64,000 nucleotides of DNA from Spirochaetia bacterium UBA6919 (GCA_002450905.1 DKAT01000070.1:54548-118547); one strand, 5' to 3'. Numbered from the stretch's first letter, positions 26,381 through 35,167 are shown. The notes: a model not told the origin generated them from the letters alone. A program made the numbers and translations.

Positions 26381-26450
26381 TTTCAAGAAAAATATTTTTA
26401 TCCTGAGTGATGATTTCGGATACGGGTGACGAAAATCTTAGCAGGAAGTA
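26381..26450 (-). repeat. Cassette-array repeat R3
   Basis: Copy 3 of the element: TTTCAAGAAAAATATTTTTA, TCCTGAGTGATGATTTCGGA, then GGGTGACGAAAATCTTAGC. It is the most diverged copy at its distal end. It lies between the stop of the GNAT-deacetylase gene and the hicB2 promoter. Confidence 0.75.
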
Positions 26451-26474
26451 TTGTTATTAAAAGGATTTTATATA

Positions 26475-28202
26475 TTATTGAGTTAGAAAGCCTTTCAGAA
26501 AGCTGGTTAAACCATTTCGTATGCCTCTGACGTTGTATCCCCCTTCCTGTACAACAAGGATAGGTCTTTTTAATGTGTTCAGCTGTGAAGCAATCTCTTC
26601 ATATATCCCAGGGCTTAATAGGAAAAGTCCTGTGGGATCACCCTTTAAAATATCGAATCCAAGGGAAAGCACTATGACATCTGGATTGTAATTCTTAATA
26701 ATAGAAATAACCTTTCCAAAGGTCTTTAGATATTTCATTTCATCTGTTTTTGGAGCTAGAGGGAAATTATAATTATGATGTAAGCCTTCTGCTTCACCTG
26801 TCTCAGATTCATAACCACTGAAATAAGGATAGGAATAATCAGGGTGCCCATGAATGGATATGGTGAGGACATCACTCCTGTGATAGAAGATATCTTGAGT
26901 TCCATTTCCGTGATGGTAGTCTATATCAATTATCACAACACGACCTTCTAAGCTGAGATAATGGGCTGCAATGGCAGCATTATTAAAATAACAGAAACCC
27001 CCATAAAATCTCCTTCCAGCGTGATGACCTGGCGGACGACATACGGCATAGGTTAATTTTTTTCCAGATAATATTTCATCAGCACAGGTTAGGACAGCGT
27101 TTACTGCAGAACGAGCCGCTTTGTATGCATTGGGATAAAGTGGAGTCCCTGAATCTAGACAATAATACCCTGCCTGAACAGGTAATAATTTGGGATGATT
27201 ATCAGGTCTACGGATAGGAAAGGTGTCTGGATAGATGGGTCGTTTTTCTTTTAGTGTAGTACAAACTGTTCTAAGATAATGTACAAATCTTTTTTCATGG
27301 ACTGCTAAAATCCATTTCTCTTCATATTCTCTGGGACTTACGATAGATATACCTCCTACTGAATCAATTACTTCCCGTATAGTATCTACCCGAACCGGCT
27401 TTTCAAAATATCCTCTTTCCTTGATATGATGAATTTCATGTTTAGCAGTGAAAACACACACCATGCTTGAAATCGATTGTGACTTTGATAATTTTATTTG
27501 TTTACTTGAAATGGACTTCACATATCGAAAGGGGTGGAATGGGATGGGGTCTTCCTGAAATGATTCAATGACGTGCTGGGTATACTCAGGAGTAACTGAT
27601 TTTGCAAACCGTGTTTTGAATATAAGTTGAATGGTATTCTTAGCATCATCTGCACTAAGGGTATTGGATATTCCCAAACCATCGTATAGGAGATAGGCAG
27701 TGGATGGAGGGTTACCTGTTGGTGTGGAATAGGCTGGATTATTGATGATACGCACCCCATGTTGTTCATAGAACTGGATTCGTAGTTTAGCTAATTTTAA
27801 TTCCTCTGGATTAGGTGTTAGTTCTGGTGTATCGGGTTGTACTTCCAGATATATACCCTTAACAGACAGGCTCTTGCAGTACTCACTGATCGATTCATAA
27901 AGGGCTGATCCAACACCACGACCCTTTAAACCCTCTCGTGTAGCAATAAAATCAAGAAAACATACATTCTCTTGAGGATAGTAGATAAGAAGAGCAAATC
28001 CATCCACTCTACTCATGGCTCCTTCAGCAACAAAAAGAATAGAGCAATATTGGTTTGTTATTGGATCAATAATGAGTGATGGAATTTTATCAGAATATCC
28101 TTCCAGATATGGAAAATTATATTTAAAAATCTCTTGTATTTGTTTCATTCTATCTTTTGAGAGAAGAGTTCCAGTATCCCTCAGGATTCGTATTCTAATC
28201 AT
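26475..28202 (-). CDS. GNAT acetyltransferase-histone-deacetylase-like fusion
   Basis: One 575-residue chain joins two opposite activities. Residues ~1-180 are a GNAT acetyltransferase (GFALLIYYP, FIATREGLKGRGVGSALYE as the acetyl-CoA loop, IQFYEQHGVR). Residues ~230-575 are a class II HDAC/acetylpolyamine-amidohydrolase domain with RPPGHHAG (389-396, catalytic His pair), DIDYHHGNG with zinc ligands Asp428 and His430, and Asp517 in GFDILKGDP, and the end QEGGYNV. All catalytic residues seem present. Substrates may be polyamines or protein lysines. It sits as one cassette between repeats R3 and R4. Repeat R4 supplies a TTGACA. GGAG lies 7 bases before ATG. Confidence 0.88.
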   Translation of the reverse strand: MIRIRILRDTGTLLSKDRMKQIQEIFKYNFPYLEGYSDKIPSLIIDPITNQYCSILFVAEGAMSRVDGFALLIYYPQENVCFLDFIATREGLKGRGVGSALYESISEYCKSLSVKGIYLEVQPDTPELTPNPEELKLAKLRIQFYEQHGVRIINNPAYSTPTGNPPSTAYLLYDGLGISNTLSADDAKNTIQLIFKTRFAKSVTPEYTQHVIESFQEDPIPFHPFRYVKSISSKQIKLSKSQSISSMVCVFTAKHEIHHIKERGYFEKPVRVDTIREVIDSVGGISIVSPREYEEKWILAVHEKRFVHYLRTVCTTLKEKRPIYPDTFPIRRPDNHPKLLPVQAGYYCLDSGTPLYPNAYKAARSAVNAVLTCADEILSGKKLTYAVCRPPGHHAGRRFYGGFCYFNNAAIAAHYLSLEGRVVIIDIDYHHGNGTQDIFYHRSDVLTISIHGHPDYSYPYFSGYESETGEAEGLHHNYNFPLAPKTDEMKYLKTFGKVISIIKNYNPDVIVLSLGFDILKGDPTGLFLLSPGIYEEIASQLNTLKRPILVVQEGGYNVRGIRNGLTSFLKGFLTQ

Positions 28203-28240
28203 ATAGGCTCCATTTTGTTGGAAAATAAAACATTATTATA

Positions 28241-28317
28241 TTGAATGTCAAGAAAAATATTTTTATCCGGGGTGGTGATTTCGGATCGGGGTTTCGAGAA
28301 TCTTGAGGGGGTTTGGG
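28241..28317 (-). repeat. Cassette-array repeat R4
   Basis: Copy 4: TTGAATGTCAAGAAAAATAT, GGGGTGGTGATTTCGGATCG, TTTCGAGAATCTTGAGGGG. It lies between the stop of the 75-residue gene at 28325 and the promoter of the GNAT-deacetylase fusion. Its TTGAATGTCAAG end is shared exactly with R1 apart from one base. Confidence 0.8.
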
Positions 28318-28324
28318 AAATGTT

Positions 28325-28552
28325 TTAATCTGTATTAAAATAATTTAGTTGTTCCTGAGATATTTCTTTCCACGCTGACCTTGGAACTCCATATTCAGTT
28401 TCTGCTTGTTCCAATGTGATTTCCAAGGTATCTTGCAAGTGGTCAGCAATACTTATTCCACTCTTTTCAGGATATACAAATAAATAATATCCGACACCTT
28501 CTTCTTGTTTAAGGATAAGTGTTAATTTAACTTCTGCAATAAGTGGCTTCAT
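28325..28552 (-). CDS. Small hypothetical protein
   Basis: A 75-residue protein, MKPLIAEVKLTLILKQEEGV then YYLFVYPEKSG, ending DTLEITLEQAETEYGVPRSA. It has a short beta-rich half and a helical acidic half but no recognised motif. It resembles small genes of cyanobacterial-type genomic islands only in general form. It lies 10 bp beyond repeat R4, next to typA, and may be the first cassette of the array, although no repeat precedes it. An antitoxin-like role is possible but not shown. Confidence 0.6.
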   Translation of the reverse strand: MKPLIAEVKLTLILKQEEGVGYYLFVYPEKSGISIADHLQDTLEITLEQAETEYGVPRSAWKEISQEQLNYFNTD

Positions 28553-28630
28553 ACAATCTCAGAGGTTCAATAATCTCATTGGCGTTTTCTGATATCATTT
28601 TTAAAGAAAAGTTATTATTTATCTCTTTAT

Positions 28631-30439
28631 CTATTCTTTCTTTGACTGGCGTTTACGATCCGTTTCCTTGAGAAATTTTTTACGTAACCGGATATTTTGT
28701 GGGGTGATTTCCACATATTCATCGTCCTGGATATACTCTAATGCCTTTTCAAGAGTCATTTTAAGGGGTGGTACAAGACGTATTGCCTCATCAGATCCTG
28801 ATGCACGGACGTTTGTTAATTTCTTTTCCTTTATAGGATTTACCGTTAAGTCTGAACCCTTGTTGTGTTCCCCGATGATCATTCCCTCATATACTTCAGT
28901 AGCCGGATCAATGAAGAGTGGTCCACGCTCCTGGAGATTCCATAGAGAATAGGCAGTGGCTACACCACCCTCTGCGGATATAAGGGATCCTACACTTCTC
29001 TTATCTATTTTGCCTTTGTAAGGAGCATAGTGATCAAATGAGTGATACATAGTGCCTTCACCACGTGTTAATATGATGAATGTTGATCTGAATCCAAGAA
29101 TACCCCGTGTTGGGATTAAAAATTCCATTATGGTATTCCCTTTATCAGAGGACATACTCTTTAATTCTGCTTTACGAGGGGATAAGGCTTCAATAACTTT
29201 ACCTGATATTTCATCTGGAACCGTAATAACAACCTGTTCAACGGGTTCATGATTTTTTCCATCGATTTCCTGTAAAATGACTTTTGGCTGTGAGACTTGC
29301 AATTCAAATCCTTCACGTCGCATATTTTCTATCAGAATAGCTAAGTGCATTTCTCCTCGTCCGTATACCTTGAATACATCAGCATTTTCAACTGTTTCCA
29401 CGTTAAGACCTACGTTGGTTTCAAGCTCACGAAAGAGTCTTTGCCGGATATGTCGACTGGTAACAAAATTTCCCTCACGACCAGCAAAGGGGGAATTATT
29501 TACCATAAAATCCATAGCAAGGGCGGGTGGATCTACTTTTATTGCTGGAAGAACTTCAGCAGATTCATTTGTAGATATCGTTTCTCCCACATAGACATAA
29601 GGTAGTCCTGCTATAGCTACAATATCACCTGCAATGACTTCATCAACCTCTCGTCGTTCCATACCATGAAATGTAAAGACATTTGTAATTTTACCAGTTC
29701 GTTTATGACCTTCTAGATCAAATATAAAAACATTTTCCCCAGATTTCACCTTTCCTTCATATATTCTACCGATAGCTATGCGTCCTTTAAAGTTATCATA
29801 GGTTAATGTAGCGGGTTGCATTCTGAAATCCTTTTCTGTATCAGAGATTGATATGGGGACATGCTCGATAATAAAGTCCAGTAGGGGAATAATATCCTTT
29901 TTCTCGTCGTTCAGATCTTTATATGCAATTCCTTCTCTCGCAATGGCATAGATATACGGGAAATCTAATTGCTCATCTGTGGCACCCAGTTTATCCATCA
30001 GCTCAAAGATTTGGTCTACAACAACCGCTGGTTTTGCCTGTGGACGATCCATTTTATTTAATACAACAAGAATTGGCAAGCCCAAAGCAATGGATTTTGA
30101 TAACACAAACTTCGTCTGGGGCATGGGACCTTCATAAGCATCGACAACGAGGATGACTGCATCAACCATTCTTAAAATACGCTCTACTTCCGATCCAAAA
30201 TCAGCGTGACCTGGGGTATCGACAATATTAATTTTTGTGTTATTATAGGTGATGGCGGCATTTTTAGCGTAAATTGTAATACCACGCTCTTTTTCCTGAT
30301 CATCACTGTCCATCATACGGACTTCTAATTCCTTGTGTTCTGAAAAAACTTTACCAGCCTTCAAAAGGGCATCAACGAGGGTGGTTTTCCCGTGGTCAAC
30401 GTGGGCTATGATAGCTATATTTCGGATTTCCTGTTTCAT
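28631..30439 (-). CDS. typA: Ribosome-associated GTPase TypA/BipA
   Basis: The 602-residue translational GTPase is needed for growth under stress and for late steps of large-subunit assembly. It has G1 AHVDHGKTT, switch II DTPGHADFG, NKMD, EF-G-like domains III and V, and the TypA-specific C-terminal domain (FLIPTRGILGFRSTF, EYVEITPQNIRLRKKFL). The ATG at 30439 is preferred over TTG 30451 because GAGAG lies just upstream and the length fits the family (607 in E. coli). It is a core gene that marks the chromosomal border of the accessory array. Confidence 0.95.
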   Translation of the reverse strand: MKQEIRNIAIIAHVDHGKTTLVDALLKAGKVFSEHKELEVRMMDSDDQEKERGITIYAKNAAITYNNTKINIVDTPGHADFGSEVERILRMVDAVILVVDAYEGPMPQTKFVLSKSIALGLPILVVLNKMDRPQAKPAVVVDQIFELMDKLGATDEQLDFPYIYAIAREGIAYKDLNDEKKDIIPLLDFIIEHVPISISDTEKDFRMQPATLTYDNFKGRIAIGRIYEGKVKSGENVFIFDLEGHKRTGKITNVFTFHGMERREVDEVIAGDIVAIAGLPYVYVGETISTNESAEVLPAIKVDPPALAMDFMVNNSPFAGREGNFVTSRHIRQRLFRELETNVGLNVETVENADVFKVYGRGEMHLAILIENMRREGFELQVSQPKVILQEIDGKNHEPVEQVVITVPDEISGKVIEALSPRKAELKSMSSDKGNTIMEFLIPTRGILGFRSTFIILTRGEGTMYHSFDHYAPYKGKIDKRSVGSLISAEGGVATAYSLWNLQERGPLFIDPATEVYEGMIIGEHNKGSDLTVNPIKEKKLTNVRASGSDEAIRLVPPLKMTLEKALEYIQDDEYVEITPQNIRLRKKFLKETDRKRQSKKE

Positions 30440-30629
30440 ATCAACTCTCAAGTGAATATATATTTATTTGATTATATCTTTTATAAATATTCAAATATCA
30501 ATTCATAATTATTTTATATTAAATGGGAGGGAAATATAATGTTTTTTTTTAGATAGGGGAAAATAATTTTAATAAATCGATTTTATGGGAATATTTATAC
30601 GTCATTGAATGTATTGGCGGAACTATTTT

Positions 30630-31040
30630 TTAAGCACTTTTATCTGGATTTTCTGGTACCATATAAGGATTCCAGGCGATCTCCCAGGGATGTCCATCCA
30701 GATCTGAGAAATATCCAGAATAACCACCCCAATCAGTATCCATAGGCTGTCTTGTAATTATCCCACCTGAATTTTCTGCCTGCTTGAGAAGATTATCCAC
30801 TTCAATTTTACTTGAGACAACCTGAGCCAGGGTTATTCCGCTATATCCTACGTTATCTATTAAATTAGCATCGATACTCAGAAGATTTCTTGGATATAAT
30901 GCCAGATTGGAACCTATATTCAATTGGAACAGTGCAAAATCTCCTCCACTGAGATCAGATAGTGACAATCCAAGGACATCAGAATAAAACCGGATAGCCT
31001 TCTTAAGATCACTTACACCCAGAGTAACAATATTAATCAC
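30630..31040 (-). CDS. VOC-family (glyoxalase/bleomycin-resistance-like) protein
   Basis: The ~136-residue protein of the vicinal oxygen chelate fold has INIVTLGVSDLKKAIRFYSD, VLGL, then GGYSGYFSDLDGHPWEIAWN, the usual metal-site ending with Glu. These small metalloproteins act on lactoylglutathione, antibiotics or unknown ligands. A longer frame starts at 31088, but GTG 31040 has AAGGA 7 bases upstream and starts the domain at its normal point. With it the gene overlaps its upstream neighbour by 8 bp, so the two are coupled. Confidence 0.82.
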   Translation of the reverse strand: MINIVTLGVSDLKKAIRFYSDVLGLSLSDLSGGDFALFQLNIGSNLALYPRNLLSIDANLIDNVGYSGITLAQVVSSKIEVDNLLKQAENSGGIITRQPMDTDWGGYSGYFSDLDGHPWEIAWNPYMVPENPDKSA

Positions 31041-31602
31041 CCTGAAATCCTTTATCAATATAGAATGATTGGGAAAAATCCTTTTCATCTCGGAGGGAGA
31101 ATACCACGTATTTATGGGCTATAAATTTGGCAAAGGTATAGACCACAAGATCATAGTGAACAAGGGAGGAGTAGGGGGGAGATGAGCTCAATCTATCATT
31201 TATCTTTAAATATATTCTGCTGATATGATGGATTTTTTTGGGGGAAAGGAGCATACCATTGGAATATATTTTTAATCTGTTTTGGGAGCGTTCAGGCTTA
31301 TTTATATATAAAACTGGGATATAGACATTGTTATCGGATCCATATTTCTTTTGACGGATAAAAAAATCTCTCATCATTAATATGGATTCATTAAAATTAT
31401 TCAATTGCACTTTCTTATTATCTTTCATATAATAAGACAGGATATCTTTCTTCCATTGGATGAAACCATAATAATTTCTAAAGATGGATACAAAAAAACC
31501 CGGATCCTTTAAATAATTGGTATTTTGGGCAGAATTATTTTGACTTATATTAAAATTACTTAGAATGATAAATATACTGAAAATGACGAAATATTTTTTC
31601 AT
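31033..31602 (-). CDS. Hypothetical secreted protein
   Basis: The 189-residue product starts with a signal peptide (MKKYFVIFSIFIILSNFNIS). The ATG at 31602 is chosen because GGGGGGGAG directly precedes it and the signal peptide then lies at the N-terminus. The mature part has FFVSIFRNYYGFIQWKKDIL, NVYIPVLYINKPERSQN and VYTFAKFIAHKYVVFSLRD. No family is recognised. It is co-transcribed with the overlapping VOC gene. Confidence 0.6.
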   Translation of the reverse strand: MKKYFVIFSIFIILSNFNISQNNSAQNTNYLKDPGFFVSIFRNYYGFIQWKKDILSYYMKDNKKVQLNNFNESILMMRDFFIRQKKYGSDNNVYIPVLYINKPERSQNRLKIYSNGMLLSPKKIHHISRIYLKINDRLSSSPPYSSLVHYDLVVYTFAKFIAHKYVVFSLRDEKDFSQSFYIDKGFQGD

Positions 31603-31791
31603 CTCCCCCCCAGAGATACTTATCTTTCTCGTCATGTCAGAAAAAAAAATTAGAAAAAACAATGATTTATGGTAATATTATTCTAATTTCTTGTTATGAA
31701 AGAATATTTTATATAATTTATTTAATGGAATGACTAAGTTTTTTAAATTGATCTATACTGATAATTTTTGAAATCTGAAATCCTTTGAAAC

Positions 31792-31815
31792 ATGGTTCGA
31801 GAGCCTCACCATGAC
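31792..31815. repeat. Single arm of the REP-like repeat at a pseudogene junction
   Basis: TGGTTCGAGAGCCTCACCAT is the inverse of the left arm at 23901. It ends about 5 bases before homology to the hybrid kinase begins, in the middle of the ATPase domain. Confidence 0.7.
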
Positions 31816-31817
31816 AG

Positions 31818-32957
31818 TTTTGATATTAATGCAACGATTAACGGGGAGGTGGTTGAAATTAGTGTTGAGGATACTGGGATTGGTATTGCTGGAGATAAAT
31901 TGGATGTTATATTTCAATCATTTCGCCAGGAAGATTCTGGAATAGTCAGGACTTTTGGAGGAACGGGTCTTGGATTAACTATTAGTAAAACCCTTATAGA
32001 ACTTCATGGAGGTACAATCGCTGTTCATTCCACTAAAGGACTGGGTTCTCAATTTAATTTTACCACACCCAAAGCGGATATTGCCCATGAATCGGTCATC
32101 ATTGACCAGCCCATAGCTATGATAACAAATAATCTATCCTTAGAAAGTTCTCTGGAAGGATCAAATATCCAATCTATTCAAGGGAAACGGGGAAGGATTC
32201 TTGCTGTGGATGATGATCCTGTAATTCTCCATGTTCTGGTAAATTATCTTACTTAGAGAAATATTCCGTACAAACGGCGAATAATGGGCAGATTGCACTG
32301 GATATGATTAAAAATCAGTCCTTTGACATGGTGTTCCTAGATATTATGATGCCAATAATGAGTGGGTATGAGGTTTATAAACGCATACGAGAAAAATATT
32401 CTCCTGTGGAATTGCCAATTATATTACTAACTGCACGAAATCAGATATCAGATCTTATAAAGGGACTTGAGATAGGTGCTAATGATTATTTAACAAAGCC
32501 CTTTAGTCGGGGTGAGTTTATCGCACGAATGAAAACTCATTTGAGTATTTCCTATTATTATAAACAAATCATAGAATTAAACAGGGAATTAAACCAAAAT
32601 ATCAAGGTGAGAAGAAGTGTTACCACAAAAATTCATTCAGGTAAGGTGCAGGGGATACTGGATATTTATCTGGAATAATTAAATAATATTGTAAAACACT
32701 CATCAGCAAAGAATGTTGATATACGGGTTACTTATGAGAATGATATTTTCTCCTTATCAGTAAAGGATGATGGAATTGGTTTTAATACTGAATCTTTTGT
32801 CAAAAAGAATAATTCTTATGGTATGAATATTATTCGTGAATTAGTACAGTAAATGGATAGTGAATATCATTATAATTCCTCTATTAATCAAGGAACTGAA
32901 TTTACTATCTCCGTGAAAGATTGTCCATTACCCCCTTCTAATCTTCATTTTATTTAA
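31818..32957 (+). pseudogene. Truncated copy of the dual-kinase hybrid sensor
   Basis: The translation matches the intact kinase at 54936 from the middle of its first ATPase domain (DTGIGIAG, GGTGLGLTISKTLIELHGG) through the receiver (DMVFLDIMMPIMSGYEV) to the C-terminal ATPase (VKDDGIGF, INQGTEF) and the end HFI. The sensor, membrane and HisKA parts are missing. A frameshift follows LVNYL near 32250. About 120 residues are deleted at IHSGKVQGILD near 32640. TAA stops occur at 32676-32678 and after IIRELVQ. It is clearly non-functional. Its place 125 bp before a NarL-type regulator suggests it once formed a pair with it. Confidence 0.9.
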
Positions 32958-33027
32958 ATTAGCTTCTATTCATTGTTTCATAAATTATTAAAAAAAAATT
33001 AGAAATTTTCACTCCATGTAAACTTTC

Positions 33028-33057
33028 TTGACAGACAATTTTTTTTATTGTTGTAAA
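33028..33057 (+). promoter_or_regulatory. Promoter of the NarL-type regulator
   Basis: A perfect TTGACA (33028-33033) is followed after 18 bases by TGTAAA. It lies 26 bases before the ATG at 33083, after the pseudogene end, so the regulator is transcribed on its own. Confidence 0.5.
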
Positions 33058-33082
33058 TTTCTGATGCTAACAGTATAAATCT

Positions 33083-33748
33083 ATGAATAAATTAGTGCCC
33101 ATAAAATTATCTATTATCGATGACAGCGATAGTTACAGGAATTATTTAAAATCACTTATCCAGGATGATTCCCGTATTCACTTATATGGTGAATATAATT
33201 CGCCTATTGCATTTATAGCTCAGTTAAATAGCCCGTTTCAACCCGATGTTTGTCTTGTGGATCTTGTTATGCCGGAGATGTCGGGGTTGGATTGTGCTCA
33301 GATCATTAAAACAAAGTGCCCTAAAATTCATGTTATCATTGTCACCAGTTTTCCTACAAAGGAATCCATTGAAATTGCCAAGATGTTAGGGGCTGGATAT
33401 ATTCAAAAGGGCACTATAGGAGAGAATTTTATGAAACATATCATCACCAATACTCAAATCAAAGATGTGTTCTTTCTTTCTGTCAGTAAAGAATATGAAG
33501 AAAAGCACAAATATTTTATTGACTTCATTCATAAAGTGGGAGCCATTCAAAAAAACGTATCTCTCCTTTCTGAAACACAAAGAAAAGTCCTTCAAATGCG
33601 TAAGGAAAATAAATCTGTTGAAGAAATTGCTGAAATATTAAATACTTCTACAAATACTGTAAAAACTCATATATTTCGTGCTATGACAAAACTGGATATA
33701 CCTAATATTCTCGATTATATCCAATTAGATGATAATAATAATCCATAA
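33083..33748 (+). CDS. NarL/FixJ-family response regulator
   Basis: The 221-residue DNA-binding regulator has a receiver (IIDDSDS at the start, phospho-acceptor Asp60 in LVDLVMP, switch Thr in IVTSF, Lys in IQKGTI) and a C-terminal LuxR-type helix-turn-helix (LLSETQRKVLQMRKENKSVE then EEIAEILNTSTNTVKTHIFR). Its former kinase seems to be the pseudogene just upstream. The intact relative at 54936 ends in a NarX/DesK-like kinase module, the class that usually phosphorylates NarL regulators, so it may now serve this protein. That pairing is inference. Confidence 0.92.
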   Translation: MNKLVPIKLSIIDDSDSYRNYLKSLIQDDSRIHLYGEYNSPIAFIAQLNSPFQPDVCLVDLVMPEMSGLDCAQIIKTKCPKIHVIIVTSFPTKESIEIAKMLGAGYIQKGTIGENFMKHIITNTQIKDVFFLSVSKEYEEKHKYFIDFIHKVGAIQKNVSLLSETQRKVLQMRKENKSVEEIAEILNTSTNTVKTHIFRAMTKLDIPNILDYIQLDDNNNP

Positions 33749-34124
33749 ATATCTGACTGGGAAGGGAACACAACGAATTATCATTGATAATCTCCTTTAA
33801 TTTATTAACATGCAGTTAACTTTCATCCTGCCCTCTTCATGATGGAGAGGGAGTTTCAGGGTGATAGAAGTGGGTAAGTCTTAGAGTGACACAGGATTGT
33901 CATGGTGAGGTTCTCGAACCATGTTTGTACAACGCTTGTGTGTGTCCCCCTTCGAGAGCCTCAAGGTGACAATGGAGTAGCTCTGGGTGTGACGGAGGGA
34001 GAAATCAAGCCCTTCGACAGGGAAGGTATTCAATGCCGTGAAGAAAGATATTCAAATAAATGTTCTCCAAATAACGAATATTGATTATAATTATCATAAC
34101 GTTATTGAATAAAGGGGTTTTCTT
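33749..34124. other. Intergenic region filled with REP-like repeats
   Basis: It contains partial units (TTTCAGGGTGATAG near 33853, AGAGTGACACAGG near 33884), a full inverted pair at 33899-33970, and CCCTTCGACAGGGAAGG near 34012. The 60-codon frame across 33902-34084 is repeat sequence and not a gene. Confidence 0.6.
33899..33970. repeat. REP-like paired inverted repeat
   Basis: GTCATGGTGAGGTTCTCGAA and TTCGAGAGCCTCAAGGTGAC form the two arms, with a loop of about 30 bases that contains GTTTGTACAACGCTTGTGTG. Confidence 0.75.
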
Positions 34125-34343
34125 ATGAAAGATTTAAGATTTAAACAGGAGTTGATGGATGAATTTAATGATTTATCAGAACAACAAATAAAAGAAGTTT
34201 TGGACTATGTTTACTTTGTCAAAGCAAGATTGACACTAGATCCTTCTCAGATGTATTTCTAGACATCCCAGTGGCAGAAGATGGAACAGGACGTCAATCA
34301 GGATAAATTATCGAATCAGATTACAGGAGATGAGATATTATGA
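34125..34343 (+). pseudogene. Small antitoxin-like gene interrupted by TAG
   Basis: ATG 34125, preceded by AAAGGGG, encodes 45 residues (MKDLRFKQELMDEFNDLSEQ ... LDPSQMYF), then TAG at 34260. The same frame continues TSQWQKMEQDVNQDKLSNQI, then TGDEIL and TGA. Small antitoxins of this form usually have WTKEWQ.ME at this point, so TAG probably replaces a Trp codon (TGG). An ATG overlapping the final TGA opens MRVVANHDDVLKNP and stops. This looks like the first residues of a PIN-type toxin that has been lost. Confidence 0.55.
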
Positions 34344-34647
34344 GGGTTGTTGCCAATCACGATGATGTGTTAAAAAATCCGTGATGGGTAGAATTGTCGT
34401 CCTTCCCCTGCTCCTGGACAGCCGTGTGCTTGTCGCCCTTCGAGAATCTCAGGGTGAGGAGGGGGAAAATCCTGAATCAAGTTCAGGATGACAGAGAGGG
34501 CTGAAGACTCGCCCTACGGAGGATTATGGTTTGGAGGGAAACCCGGATGGGGTTTAAGGTTGGTTTATTTGAAATAGTTTGTAAATTGTTCATGAATATG
34601 TTTAATTATATGTATATCCGTTAAGAATTATCCAACAGGAGGACGAA
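34344..34647. other. Intergenic region with REP-like and GGCTGAAG repeats
   Basis: It holds the short toxin remnant at its start, a single repeat arm (CCCTTCGAGAATCTCAGGGT near 34437), CAAGTTCAGGATGACAGAG, and GGCTGAAGACTCGCCCTACG near 34500, which recurs as GGCTGAAGGCTTGCCATACG near 35613. The ribosome-binding site CAGGAGG of the next gene is at the end. Confidence 0.55.
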
Positions 34648-34848
34648 ATGTCTCAGATCCATGAAATCCAGAAGGCTGTAGAATCTCTATCCGATCAGGA
34701 TTACAAGGAATTCAGGCAATGGTTTTATGATAAAGAAAATAATCGGTGGGAAGAGCAAATTAAAAGAGACTCTGAATCAGGGGTTCTCGATTTTTTAATA
34801 AAAGAAGTCCGGGAGGAAAAGAAACTGGGGAATCTGAAGGACTTATGA
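34648..34848 (+). CDS. Antitoxin of a RelE/ParE-type pair
   Basis: The 66-residue protein MSQIHEIQKAVESLSDQDYK, then EFRQWFYDKENNRWEEQIKR and DSESGVLDFLIKEV, is the usual short partner of RelE/ParE toxins. The N-terminal helix packs against nothing recognisable as DNA-binding, and the C-terminal part wraps the toxin. AGGAGG lies about 6 bases before ATG. It overlaps the toxin start by four bases (ATGA). Confidence 0.82.
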   Translation: MSQIHEIQKAVESLSDQDYKEFRQWFYDKENNRWEEQIKRDSESGVLDFLIKEVREEKKLGNLKDL

Positions 34849-35108
34849 GGCACTTCACATCCCGACGATTCTGGAAATGCTTTAATAATCTTCCTGAACA
34901 TGTTCAGGAATTGTCAAACAGGAAGTTCAATTTATTGAAGAAGAATCCAAAACATCCTTCCTTACATTTCAAGAAAATAGGATCACTGTGGTCCGTCAGG
35001 GTGGATGATCATTACAGGGCATTAGCGGTTGAAGATGAGGAGGATATGATCTGGGTTTGGATAGGACATCATGATGAATACGAAAGATTACTGGCTGCTA
35101 GTCGGTGA
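34845..35108 (+). CDS. RelE/ParE-family toxin
   Basis: The 87-residue toxin of the RelE/ParE fold has RRFWKCFNNLPEHVQELSNR, a basic KFNLLKKNPKHPSLHFKKIG and WSVRVDDHYRALAVE, with the C-terminal IWVWIGHHDEYERLL typical of the YoeB/RelE-like branch that blocks translation by mRNA cleavage at the ribosome. It is translationally coupled to its antitoxin and appears intact within a region where other genes are broken. Confidence 0.88.
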   Translation: MRHFTSRRFWKCFNNLPEHVQELSNRKFNLLKKNPKHPSLHFKKIGSLWSVRVDDHYRALAVEDEEDMIWVWIGHHDEYERLLAASR

Positions 35109-35167
35109 TTATGGAATCATCCTTTGAGTGGATCAGGTAGGGGTTTGTTATGGAGAGGTTACAAACT

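Noticed and set aside
24708..28552. A classical integron with attC sites
   Set aside because: The repeats do not show a convincing RYYYAAC/GTTRRRY pair in all copies and no integrase is present, so only a cassette-like arrangement is claimed.
33902..34084. A 60-codon frame rich in Cys, Val and Arg
   Set aside because: It is made almost wholly of REP-like repeat sequence.
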